DNA of 26,671 nt from Candidatus Cloacimonadota bacterium. Lineage in GTDB: Bacteria > Cloacimonadota > Cloacimonadia > Cloacimonadales > Cloacimonadaceae. The notes under the pieces are model-generated. The model was given only the letters and a program-made list of their open reading frames with translations. It made no database searches and was not told the origin of the DNA. This document shows, one piece after another, positions 9,804 to 16,535 of this stretch; position 1 is the first letter of the stretch; each line of letters starts with the position of its first letter. A program made the translations under genes and the position numbers. The DNA is taken from contig JAQUJJ010000041.1 in the NCBI GenBank assembly GCA_028681035.1, forward strand, positions 1 to 26,671. Reading direction: 5' to 3'.

Positions 9804-10982
9804 ATGATTGAATTCGACGACAAAGCCGCACAACTTGGAACTAACATCAAAATTATCGGAGTAGGCGGAGCTGGTGGAAACGCTATTAATGCCATGATCC
9901 GCAACAACCTATTTGGAGTGGAATTTATTGCCGCCAACACTGACGGAAGTGATCTAACCAAAAGCTGTGCCAATATGAAGCTGCAAATTGGCAAGAAGTT
10001 AACCCGTGGTTTGGGAACAGGTGCTAATCCTGATATTGGTTCCCGCAGTGCTGAAGAATCCAAGGATGAGATTAAATCTCATTTGGATGGTGCAGACATG
10101 GTATTTATCGCCGCCGGTATGGGTGGTGGAACAGGTACTGGTGCAGCTCCGGTGATTGCCAAGATAGCCCGTGAAATGGGCATCCTTACGCTTGGTATTG
10201 TAACTTCTCCTTTCCCTTTTGAGGGTAAAAAACGTGCAGAGAATGCCGATCATGGTATCCGTAATTTGCGAGAGTATGTAGATACTCTCATAGTAATCCC
10301 CAATGAAAAACTAATCGAGATTTACTCTGGAATAACCCTTGAAGAAGCATTTAACCAAGCAGATAACATTCTCTTCGAGGCAGCCAAAGCAGTAAGTGAC
10401 ATTATTAATGTAACTGGTTTTATGAACGTGGATTTTGCAGATGTAAAATCAGTGATGCAAAACATGGGCTACGCATTAATGGGTAGCGGTGTTGGCGAAG
10501 GCGAAAACCGTGCCATAAACGCTGCCAGAGCAGCCATAGATAATCCTTTGCTGCGCGACCTTAATCTTCAGGGGTGCCAATCTTTGTTGCTTAACATAAC
10601 CGCAGGGCATGATATCTTGATGAGTGAATTTGAAGAAGTAAATAATGTAATCGTGAACGAGACTGGTAAGGCAGGCAACATAATTACAGGTGTTATACTG
10701 GATGATACAATGACAGGGAAGATTAACGTTACTCTCATCGCCACGGGGTTGGATAGAGAAGAGAATAGCAAATTGATTGATTTCCCAAGTTTATCTGTAC
10801 ATACTCCTGTTGTACCACAGGTTCTAGAGAAGACTCACGACGACGAGATGGTAGATATCCTTGCACGGCTGAACATTAACCAACCCTTAGCCAAAGAAGA
10901 AAGAAACCCTACTGCTGATGAACCCACCCGTATTCCAAACTTACGTACCGATGTTCCTTCCTTCTTGAAAGCACTGGATTAA
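9804..10982 (+). CDS. ftsZ: FtsZ, tubulin-like division GTPase
   Basis: FtsZ polymerises into the Z ring. The 392-aa protein has [13 protein letters not shown] (19-31), the tubulin signature [12 protein letters not shown] (~105-116) and the T7-loop region [13 protein letters not shown]-terminal linker ends in a conserved-type tail peptide ([11 protein letters not shown]), which is the docking site for FtsA. AAGGGGG precedes the ATG by about 4 bases. It is the last gene of the dcw operon; a terminator follows at 11070-11110. Confidence 0.98.
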   Translation: MIEFDDKAAQLGTNIKIIGVGGAGGNAINAMIRNNLFGVEFIAANTDGSDLTKSCANMKLQIGKKLTRGLGTGANPDIGSRSAEESKDEIKSHLDGADMVFIAAGMGGGTGTGAAPVIAKIAREMGILTLGIVTSPFPFEGKKRAENADHGIRNLREYVDTLIVIPNEKLIEIYSGITLEEAFNQADNILFEAAKAVSDIINVTGFMNVDFADVKSVMQNMGYALMGSGVGEGENRAINAARAAIDNPLLRDLNLQGCQSLLLNITAGHDILMSEFEEVNNVIVNETGKAGNIITGVILDDTMTGKINVTLIATGLDREENSKLIDFPSLSVHTPVVPQVLEKTHDDEMVDILARLNINQPLAKEERNPTADEPTRIPNLRTDVPSFLKALD

Positions 10983-11006
10983 TACAAGAAATATCTAGAC
11001 AACTTG

Positions 11007-11031
11007 GTGCAAATCCCTCCCTGGTTTGCAC
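11007..11031 (+). other. small hairpin downstream of ftsZ
   Basis: Perfect 7-base arms GTGCAAA / TTTGCAC enclose an 11-base loop, 25 bases after the ftsZ stop. There is no T-run after it, so it is not a terminator by itself. It may protect the 3' end of the ftsZ mRNA or be incidental. Confidence 0.4.
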
Positions 11032-11069
11032 GATAGGTAGATATACTAGAGCTAAAATAGCTAAACTGG

Positions 11070-11110
11070 AACGCCGCTGGCACCCCCCTGTCGGCGGTGT
11101 TGTTTATTTT
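11070..11110 (+). terminator. Rho-independent terminator of the dcw operon
   Basis: A 13-base-pair stem (11070-11082 with 11089-11101, three G-U pairs, otherwise paired and G+C-rich) closes a loop of six C residues. GTTTATTTT follows it. It lies 88 bases after the ftsZ stop, before the tandem array. Confidence 0.8.
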
Positions 11111-11140
11111 GAATACGAATTGCTAATGTTTCAGTGTAAT

Positions 11141-11364
11141 GCATTGGGGTGGCAAAGCATTGGGGTGGCAAAGCATTGGGGTGGCAAAGCATTGGGGTGG
11201 CAAAGCATTGGGGTGGCAAAGCATTGGGGTGGCAAAGCATTGGGGTGGCAAAGCATTGGGGTGGCAAAGCATTGGGGTGGCAAAGCGTTGGGGTGGCAAA
11301 GCATTGGGGTGGCAAAGCATTGGGGTGGCAAAGCATTGGGGTGGCAAAGCATTGGGGTGGCAAA
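11141..11364. repeat. tandem array, 14 units of 16 bp
   Basis: Fourteen head-to-tail copies of GCATTGGGGTGGCAAA run without interruption from 11141 to 11364. Only the unit at 11285 differs (GCGTTGG). Because 16 is not a multiple of three, all frames through it stay open and give artificial 16-residue repeat translations on both strands; none looks like a real gene. The final unit runs directly into the first hairpin of the paired repeat at 11357-11438, so the array reads as an amplified flank plus left arm of that element. It fills much of the ~470-base gene-free gap between ftsZ and the methyltransferase gene. Confidence 0.95.
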
Positions 11365-11438
11365 CTCCGATTTGCCACAGCATCCGGAGGATGCTTCTAA
11401 GACAGCTCCGCTTTCTCTGCCAATTCGGAGATTGGCAG
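11357..11438. repeat. paired REP-like hairpins (BIME-type), copy 1
   Basis: Hairpin one has arms GTGGCAAA / TTTGCCAC with loop CTCCGA (11357-11378). Hairpin two has arms CTGCCAAT / ATTGGCAG with loop TCGGAG (11417-11438). The loops are reverse complements, so the two hairpins face opposite ways, as in bacterial interspersed mosaic elements. A third small palindrome (AGCATCC / GGATGCT, 11379-11395) lies between them. A near-identical unit occurs at 18252-18332. Hairpin two starts 13 bases past the stop of the - strand methyltransferase gene. Confidence 0.85.
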
Positions 11439-11451
11439 ACCAATGCGTGGG

Positions 11452-12630
11452 TTATGCTTGCGGTAAAGCAATATCTTGGTGCTTATTAGTCCCTTTTATT
11501 ATCACCTTCGCCAGTTTTACATCTAAATCCCCGTTTTTTAGGCTTTTCTTCCAATGCGCTCTAAGGTGTAATTCCGGAACCAGTTCTTTGTTACCGCACA
11601 GAATATAGGCTTCACTATCAGGGCATTTTTGTTTAAGGAAATCACCAAGTTCATGGTACAGCTTTTTAGTGGTTTCATCATTACCCATGCGCACTCCATA
11701 GGGTGGATTGGTAATTATACAGCGTCCATTTCGTTTGGGTAAATCCTGAAAGCGGCTTACCCGCAAATCTACATTCTCGCCTCCGGGTAGCTTAGCCAGG
11801 TTGTCTTTGGCATAGGTGATACTGCCTACACTTATATCCGAACCGCAGATCAAACCTTTGGGCAAGGGGATAATAAGTGAGTTTTCATTTGCACGAACTT
11901 CTCTGTTTAACTTGCTATCGAAATCTGGCATAAAAGGTAAACCTGTATCATTTCTTAGGTAACCTGCGGGAACATGGCAATAGTGCATCAATGCTTCAGC
12001 CAAGATAGTTCCAGAGCCACATAGAGGGTCAAGTAAGGGCATATCGCCTTTCCAGCCGGACAGCACTATCATGGCAGCAGCTAAGGTCTCTTGCAATGGT
12101 GCGAGATTTGCCCCCATGCGATAGCCCCTTTTATGCATGCTTATGCCAGTTAAATCCAATGCAATCGAAGCCCAATTTTCACGTATATGCAAGTTAAAAT
12201 TGATATCTGCATCTTTCGTCTTAAAATCTGGTCTGCGTCCGTATTTACTCCTAAAACTATCACAGATTGCATCTTTCAGCAATTGCCCTGCATACAAAGA
12301 ATGGCTGATATTGCTGTTACTCACATTGCTATCTATGCTAAAGCTTTGGTCGGGGCTAAACAGGGCAGTCCAATCTATAGCTTTGCTCGCCTGTGCATAC
12401 AGGTATTTCTCGCTGTGGCACTGGAAACTGATGAGCGGGGCTAACACTCTTTGCAGTAACCGCGAACAATAAACGATGCGGTATAATGTTGCCTTGTTAC
12501 AGCTAAAGCGGATACCACGTGGAACTTCTTGCAACACTTTGGCACCCAATTGCTCAAGCTCTGCAATAGCGTGTGTCTCCAGACTTCCTGCTACCAGTGC
12601 GAAGTACTTATCTGTCTTTAAATATTCCAT
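11452..12630 (-). CDS. THUMP-domain class I rRNA guanine-N2 methyltransferase (RlmL N-half/YpsC type)
   Basis: The 392-aa protein has an N-terminal ferredoxin-like/THUMP region (about 10-160, with the VPRGIRF turn) and a C-terminal SAM-dependent methyltransferase domain. The latter has motif I-like DPLCGSGTILAEAL (201-214) and catalytic NPPYG (308-312), the signature of N2-guanine or adenine-N6 enzymes. The length matches stand-alone YpsC-type proteins rather than the ~700-aa RlmL/K fusion of E. coli. By family it is expected to methylate a guanosine of 23S rRNA; the exact site is not readable. Its start is set by GAGGA 5 bases before ATG 12630, and that GAGGA abuts the GTAG foot of the neighbouring REP array. 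It is convergent with the dcw operon. Confidence 0.85.
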   Translation of the reverse strand: MEYLKTDKYFALVAGSLETHAIAELEQLGAKVLQEVPRGIRFSCNKATLYRIVYCSRLLQRVLAPLISFQCHSEKYLYAQASKAIDWTALFSPDQSFSIDSNVSNSNISHSLYAGQLLKDAICDSFRSKYGRRPDFKTKDADINFNLHIRENWASIALDLTGISMHKRGYRMGANLAPLQETLAAAMIVLSGWKGDMPLLDPLCGSGTILAEALMHYCHVPAGYLRNDTGLPFMPDFDSKLNREVRANENSLIIPLPKGLICGSDISVGSITYAKDNLAKLPGGENVDLRVSRFQDLPKRNGRCIITNPPYGVRMGNDETTKKLYHELGDFLKQKCPDSEAYILCGNKELVPELHLRAHWKKSLKNGDLDVKLAKVIIKGTNKHQDIALPQA

Positions 12631-12638
12631 CTTTCCTC

Positions 12639-12804
12639 GTAGGTTCGCTCTCTGAAGCGAACATCATGTTAATCTCGCTCTCTGAAGCGAACTTTTATTT
12701 TAATCTCGCTCTCTGAAGCGAACATCATGTTAATCTCGCTCTCCGAAGCGAACATATATCAATCCCGCTTTCTTTTGTAAGGTCGGTTCAGAGACCGACC
12801 CTAC
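12639..12804. repeat. REP-like hairpin array flanking the RAYT gene, left copy
   Basis: GTAG (12639-12642) directly abuts a hairpin with arms GTTCGCT / AGCGAAC and loop CTCTGA (12643-12662). Three shorter versions (arms TCGCT / AGCGA) follow at 12675, 12706 and 12736, a 30-31-bp period with AT-rich spacers; the last has loop CTCCGA. The array closes with an oppositely oriented hairpin, arms GGTCGGT / ACCGACC and loop TCAGAG (12781-12800), followed at once by CTAC (12801-12804), which is GTAG on the other strand. This is the REP architecture recognised by RAYT transposases. Confidence 0.9.
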
Positions 12805-13448
12805 GGTGCAATATATGTGCCACGCCAGTCTTTCCAATCTTCCACCAATCCTGCATTCACCGGATTCTGGGCAATGTAATCCACAGTATTGTAAAGCTCT
12901 TTCTCATCTCTCACCATGCGGTCATAGCTTTCTTTTTGCCACAGACTTCCCTGTCGGGATAGCAATTTGTTTATTGCCTTTGCGGTGTAGGTTTTCCAAG
13001 TGTATGTGATGCGAGCAGGGGGGTATATTTCTCCTGTTTCCTGCTTTTTGGGATATATTAACACATGCACATGATTTGGCATTATACAATATGCCAGAAG
13101 CTGATATCGAACTTTATCATGAAACAATAAAGCCTCTGCAATAATCTTACAGATATCATCCCTGTGAAGTATCTGTGGAGTTTCGCTGCTTTTTGCTATC
13201 AGTTCATCAAACCAAACAAATAACTGATGGTCTTTTGTTTTCAGAGCATTTGCTTTTTCCGGCTCATTCATGGTTTGGAATTGAGTGTGCCATTCATTTA
13301 TTTGCTTATTATAGTCTTCAAGCACGTGTTTGGGCAAAGTAAACTTCAGACGAAACGTGAAGAAGATTGGCTTATCAATATCAAACATATGGGGAAGATG
13401 CCGGGATTTGTAGTAGGGTTTAAAATTTTCTTCTGAGATATTGTTCAT
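12801..13448 (-). CDS. REP-associated tyrosine transposase (RAYT, Y1/HUH family)
   Basis: This 215-aa single-strand transposase of the IS200/TnpA-REP class would nick and rejoin REP DNA. It shows the metal-binding HUH motif in MPNHVHVL (His126, His128). It also has SLWQKESYDRMVR and the C-terminal VDYIAQNPVNAGLV, whose Tyr191 corresponds by position to the catalytic tyrosine of E. coli TnpA-REP. The N-terminal extension (about 60 residues) is longer than in E. coli. GAGGA precedes the ATG by about 4 bases and touches the GTAG foot of the right-hand REP array. The TAG stop is itself part of the GTAG foot of the left array. The gene therefore sits exactly between two REP arrays. No IS-type ends are seen, as expected for a domesticated RAYT. 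Confidence 0.9.
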   Translation of the reverse strand: MNNISEENFKPYYKSRHLPHMFDIDKPIFFTFRLKFTLPKHVLEDYNKQINEWHTQFQTMNEPEKANALKTKDHQLFVWFDELIAKSSETPQILHRDDICKIIAEALLFHDKVRYQLLAYCIMPNHVHVLIYPKKQETGEIYPPARITYTWKTYTAKAINKLLSRQGSLWQKESYDRMVRDEKELYNTVDYIAQNPVNAGLVEDWKDWRGTYIAP

Positions 13449-13456
13449 AAATCCTC

Positions 13457-13620
13457 GTAGGTTCGCTCTCTGAAGCGAACTTTTATTTTAATCTCGCTCT
13501 CTGAAGCGAACATCATGTTAATCTCGCTCTCCGAAGCGAACATCATATTAATCCTGCTTTCTTTTGTAAGGTCGGTTCAGAGACCGACCTTACGGTGGGC
13601 ACTTCGGAGAGTGCCCCTAC
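13457..13620. repeat. REP-like hairpin array flanking the RAYT gene, right copy
   Basis: A direct repeat of the left array with one unit fewer. GTAG (13457-13460) abuts arms GTTCGCT / AGCGAAC, loop CTCTGA (13461-13480). Short units follow at 13494 and 13524. Next is the inverse hairpin GGTCGGT / ACCGACC, loop TCAGAG (13570-13589), with foot TTAC. A further hairpin with a third stem, GGGCACT / AGTGCCC and loop TCGGAG (13597-13616), is followed directly by CTAC (13617-13620). Loops and feet are conserved while the stems are unrelated. Confidence 0.9.
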
Positions 13621-13727
13621 GGTGGCTACGCTAAAACAACATGTTTTTTTGTCAATTTAAATTGGCATCACATCTTAGGAAAACCTGCAACTATATTACT
13701 AGGCTAATCCATAGCCATAAATATTAC

Positions 13728-14174
13728 CTAAATGTTGCCTTCCAGTCTCTCATAGCCTTTCACTACAGGCAACAAACCTGCCTCAACAGCTATATTTATG
13801 CTTATGCAGGGCAAGTTATTTTCATAGATTTGCGAGCGGGTTAGGGTCTTTAAGTTTATACTGCTATCTTGCTTTGCCATGTCATACATCAGCTTCAGGT
13901 ACAATGCAGACCACGAACGTACAGGCTTTGTGTTGTTTATTCGCAAAGCATTATAGCGGGTAAGGTATATGGATATATCTTCCCTAAAAGCCGGAGATGG
14001 CTTTATCCTAAAGAGATTACTGCTTATGCTGCCCACTCTTTCATTTTCCGCGGTTAGCTTAGGATATGTGTTTTTACGGGCATAAACCCTGCCCAAAGCC
14101 TTGTTATAGCAATACACCAAGCCATCTGCCTTGCCTGTATAGCCTGCTAATCCATACTGAAACGATACTTTCAT
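13728..14174 (-). CDS. conserved-looking hypothetical protein, 148 aa
   Basis: I do not recognise this protein with confidence. It starts at an ATG preceded by GAGGA at about 8 bases, and a good promoter lies just upstream (TATAAT at 14192-14197, minus strand). It is basic, rich in Tyr/Arg/Asn, has no signal peptide or membrane segment and no cysteine cluster. The N-terminal half (FQYGLAGYTGKADGLVYCY, YARKNTYPKLTAENERVGSI) looks ordered and evenly composed, as in a real protein. The middle has a YLTRYNAL / SWSALYLKLMYDMA helix-like part. It stands alone between the RAYT array and umuC. It may be a lineage-specific family; no function is assigned. Confidence 0.65.
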   Translation of the reverse strand: MKVSFQYGLAGYTGKADGLVYCYNKALGRVYARKNTYPKLTAENERVGSISSNLFRIKPSPAFREDISIYLTRYNALRINNTKPVRSWSALYLKLMYDMAKQDSSINLKTLTRSQIYENNLPCISINIAVEAGLLPVVKGYERLEGNI

Positions 14175-14191
14175 CTGTCTTTCCTCACTTT

Positions 14192-14221
14192 ATTATAGTC
14201 TCTATAATGTAAGGAGGACAA
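14192..14221 (-). promoter_or_regulatory. putative promoter of the 148-aa gene
   Basis: On the minus strand, TTGTCC (14216-14221) and a perfect TATAAT (14192-14197) are separated by 18 bases, just upstream of the ATG at 14174. The predicted transcript leader would be very short, about 10 bases, so the exact start is uncertain. Confidence 0.4.
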
Positions 14222-14307
14222 ATCTCAGATTTTGGGACAGAATTGTGATTTATTTATTTGTAGTATCTTAAAACCCTTCCTGCAATGGCTTTTCATGCAG
14301 ACGAGCT

Positions 14308-14349
14308 TCCCACGTGATTCCCACGTGGCGACGTGGGGGTTACGTGGGA
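14308..14349. repeat. 42-bp nested palindrome built on CACGTG words
   Basis: Inner arms CCCACGT / ACGTGGG enclose GGCG. Outer arms TCCCACGT / ACGTGGGA are separated from the inner ones by GATT and GGTT, which can pair through wobbles, so the RNA would form a ~19-bp hairpin with a 4-base loop. It lies in the ~450-base gene-free gap between the 148-aa gene and umuC. A related sequence (16 of 18 bases identical over one arm) is at 21091-21108. No T-run follows. Confidence 0.7.
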
Positions 14350-14450
14350 GTCATGTGGCGATGAGGTGAAAGTGCAGCAAGGGACATAGCCAAAGCGACT
14401 CCACACACCCAGAAGGTACTGTTGCACGCCGCTGCGACATTTTCACAATA

Positions 14451-14476
14451 AGGGGCGGAACGGCGTCCGCCTCTAC
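14451..14476. repeat. solitary REP-like hairpin, different loop
   Basis: Arms GGCGGA / TCCGCC with loop ACGGCG (14454-14471) extend by three weaker pairs. CTAC at 14473-14476 is GTAG on the minus strand, one base from the stem. The foot matches the RAYT-flanking hairpins; the loop does not. A smaller hairpin (ACGGC / GCCGT) lies at 14495-14507. Confidence 0.5.
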
Positions 14477-14562
14477 AGAAGCCAAATCGCTGGCACGGCA
14501 AAGCCGTAAACCAATTTATGCATTACTAAATAACGAGTGTATGTGTTGCGCTCCGTTTCATC

Positions 14563-14590
14563 TTGACACTTTGCACAGCCTTGTAACAAT
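14563..14590 (+). promoter_or_regulatory. putative promoter of the umuC-led operon
   Basis: A perfect TTGACA (14563-14568), a 16-base spacer and AACAAT (14585-14590, four of six consensus bases) lie 38 bases before the umuC start. No LexA-type palindrome was seen nearby. Confidence 0.4.
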
Positions 14591-14627
14591 GTAATCCTGC
14601 CTTTATGCATCGAAGAAAAGAGGTTAA

Positions 14628-15917
14628 ATGAACATTACGGGACTGATACAAGACAACATCATTGCATTAGTAGATTGCAACAGCTTCTACGTTTCCTGCG
14701 AGCGGGTTTTCAATCCTGCTCTGCTGGGGAAACCGGTAGCGGTGCTATCTAACAACGATGGCTGTATTGTGTCCCGTTCACAGGAAATTAAAGACCTCAA
14801 AATCCCGATGGGCGCACCTGGATTTAAGTACGAAGGATTAATTAAGAAACATGGAGGAGCCTTGCTTTCCTCCAATTATGCCCTCTATGGCGATATGAGT
14901 GCCAGAGTGATGGAAGTGTTATCCATGTTCTCTCCCGATATAGAGATTTACAGCATAGATGAAGCCTTTTTAGGTTTAACGGGCTTTCGCACGCGAGACC
15001 TGGAGGAATTTGGACGCAGGATGAAACGCACGGTGGAGAAATGGACGGGAATCCCTGTATCTGTGGGCATCTCCAGCACCAAGACGCTGGCGAAAATAGC
15101 CAACCACCATGCCAAAAAGATCCCTGCTTTCAAGGGTTCGCTATGTGTTATGGAAGAAGATAGAATCGTAAAAGCTTTGGAAAGAACACCGGTCGGCGAG
15201 ATCTGGGGGATTGGCAGGCAGTACGATAAGTTCTTAAGGCAGAATCATATAGATACAGCCTTGCAGCTTAGGGATGCGGATGATAAGTTTGTGGATCATT
15301 ATATGACCAGCGTGGGTCTTAAAACCGTGCTGGAACTGCGCGGATATTCCTGCATAGATATGGACGAAGCTCCCAGTGCCAAGAAGAGCATTGTAAATTC
15401 CCGTTCTTTTGGCAAGCAAGTTTCGGACTTGGCAGAGCTGCGGGAAGCGGTGTCCAATTATATCACCCGCGCCGCAGAAAAGCTGCGCAACCAGAAAAGT
15501 GTGGCGGGGCATTTGATGGTGTTTCTCTCCACCAATCGCTTTAAGGAAGGTGCGCAATATAACAATTCGCTTTCCACCACGCTGTTTCCGCCGACTGCCT
15601 ATACACCAGAGCTTATCAGGACTGCTTTGTCTCTTCTGGAAGAGCTGTATCTTCCTGGGTTTGAGTATAAAAAGGCAGGTGTGATGCTTGCCGATATTAT
15701 CGCCGAAGCAGATGTGCCGCTTAGTTTTATTGAAGATTGCTATCTGGATGATAAGCGCAAAGACCTGATGGATATAGTGGATAAGCTGAATCGTAAGCAT
15801 GGACAGGATACCTTGTTCTTTGCCAGCAGCGGGATTCGAAAGGATTGGCAGATGCGCAGGGCGAAGCTTTCACCCAGTTTTACCACTCGCTGGAACGATT
15901 TGCCCAAGGTTAAATAA
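14628..15917 (+). CDS. umuC: Y-family translesion DNA polymerase, UmuC type
   Basis: This 429-aa Y-family polymerase is the catalytic subunit type of DNA polymerase V and would copy past lesions with low fidelity. Seen directly are the first metal-binding motif VDCNSFYVSCERVFNP (Asp16), SNNDGCIVSRS, the palm motif SIDEAFLGL with Asp111-Glu112, PVSVGISSTKTLAKIANHHAK and the helix-hairpin-helix-like GEIWGIGRQY. The little-finger region with LRNQKSVAGHLMVFLSTN and the UmuC-type C-terminal DUF4113-like end (KLNRKHGQDTLFFASSG) fit UmuC rather than DinB. No umuD is adjacent. AAGAGG precedes the start by about 6 bases. The stop overlaps the next gene by one base. Confidence 0.93.
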   Translation: MNITGLIQDNIIALVDCNSFYVSCERVFNPALLGKPVAVLSNNDGCIVSRSQEIKDLKIPMGAPGFKYEGLIKKHGGALLSSNYALYGDMSARVMEVLSMFSPDIEIYSIDEAFLGLTGFRTRDLEEFGRRMKRTVEKWTGIPVSVGISSTKTLAKIANHHAKKIPAFKGSLCVMEEDRIVKALERTPVGEIWGIGRQYDKFLRQNHIDTALQLRDADDKFVDHYMTSVGLKTVLELRGYSCIDMDEAPSAKKSIVNSRSFGKQVSDLAELREAVSNYITRAAEKLRNQKSVAGHLMVFLSTNRFKEGAQYNNSLSTTLFPPTAYTPELIRTALSLLEELYLPGFEYKKAGVMLADIIAEADVPLSFIEDCYLDDKRKDLMDIVDKLNRKHGQDTLFFASSGIRKDWQMRRAKLSPSFTTRWNDLPKVK

Positions 15918-16525
15918 TGTTTTATACGATAAAAACTAAAGTTAGCTCTGAAATCAAAATCCTGCGTTCGCAGTTCATTGCGGTGTTATATCCGGTGGCA
16001 AATGTGGAAGAGGCACGCACACAGCTAAATGAGCATATCAAAGAATATAGCAAAGCCACGCACAATTGCTATGCTTACCTGTGTGGAACGAACCAAGAAA
16101 CCAGCTATTATTCCGATGCCGGAGAACCAGGTGGCACTGCCGGGAAACCGATGCTAAACACCATGCTTAGGCACGAGCTTACCAATACCTTGGCTGTGGT
16201 AACTCGCTATTATGGCGGGATAAAGCTGGGAGTTAAAGGCTTGATAGATGCCTATGGGGAGGCAGTGGAAGAAGCGGTCAAACTAGCAGAGCTGATTCCT
16301 GCCAGGGATTACGTATCTTATTTATTAAGATGCGATTACCAGACCTTCGAGAGCTTTAAACACAAAGCCAGAGAACTGGAAGCAAGCTTTAGTGATGCCG
16401 AATTTGCCAGCCAAGTATCTATTAGCATAGAGGTTCCCTGTGAAATGCAAGATAGGCTGCTGGAAATTCTTGATGGCTATGCCACGCAATCCCGTTTATC
16501 ATATAAAGTAAAGACTACAAAATAA
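15917..16525 (+). CDS. YigZ/IMPACT family protein (UPF0029)
   Basis: The 202-aa protein matches the IMPACT/YigZ family. The N-terminal domain has the family hallmark YSDAGEPGGTAGKPML and VTRYYGGIKLGVKGLIDAY, and a ferredoxin-like C-terminal domain (about 135-200) follows. The eukaryotic relative IMPACT regulates the eIF2-alpha kinase GCN2; bacterial YigZ has no settled role, though ribosome or translation links have been suggested. It is tightly coupled to umuC (TAATG, one-base overlap), so it is probably co-transcribed. The following gene starts 10 bases later. Confidence 0.9.
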   Translation: MFYTIKTKVSSEIKILRSQFIAVLYPVANVEEARTQLNEHIKEYSKATHNCYAYLCGTNQETSYYSDAGEPGGTAGKPMLNTMLRHELTNTLAVVTRYYGGIKLGVKGLIDAYGEAVEEAVKLAELIPARDYVSYLLRCDYQTFESFKHKARELEASFSDAEFASQVSISIEVPCEMQDRLLEILDGYATQSRLSYKVKTTK

Positions 16526-16535
16526 GGATAGCTAT

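Noticed and set aside
11007..11031. Terminator directly after ftsZ
   Set aside because: The hairpin has no T-run; the better terminator is at 11070-11110.
11141..11364. Possible CRISPR array
   Set aside because: The units are contiguous with no spacers, and no cas genes are present.
11061..11608. Several overlapping open frames on both strands with repeats such as ALGWQSIGVAKHWGGK
   Set aside because: They come from the 16-bp tandem array, which has no stop in any frame. They have no ribosome sites or family features.
12639..12760. Possible CRISPR array from the 30-31-bp periodic units
   Set aside because: The 'spacers' are two alternating AT-rich sequences repeated at the second site. The pattern is a REP array next to a RAYT gene.
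15234..15800. 188-residue open frame on the minus strand inside umuC
   Set aside because: It is antisense to a strongly conserved polymerase gene, with no start signal and no recognisable family.
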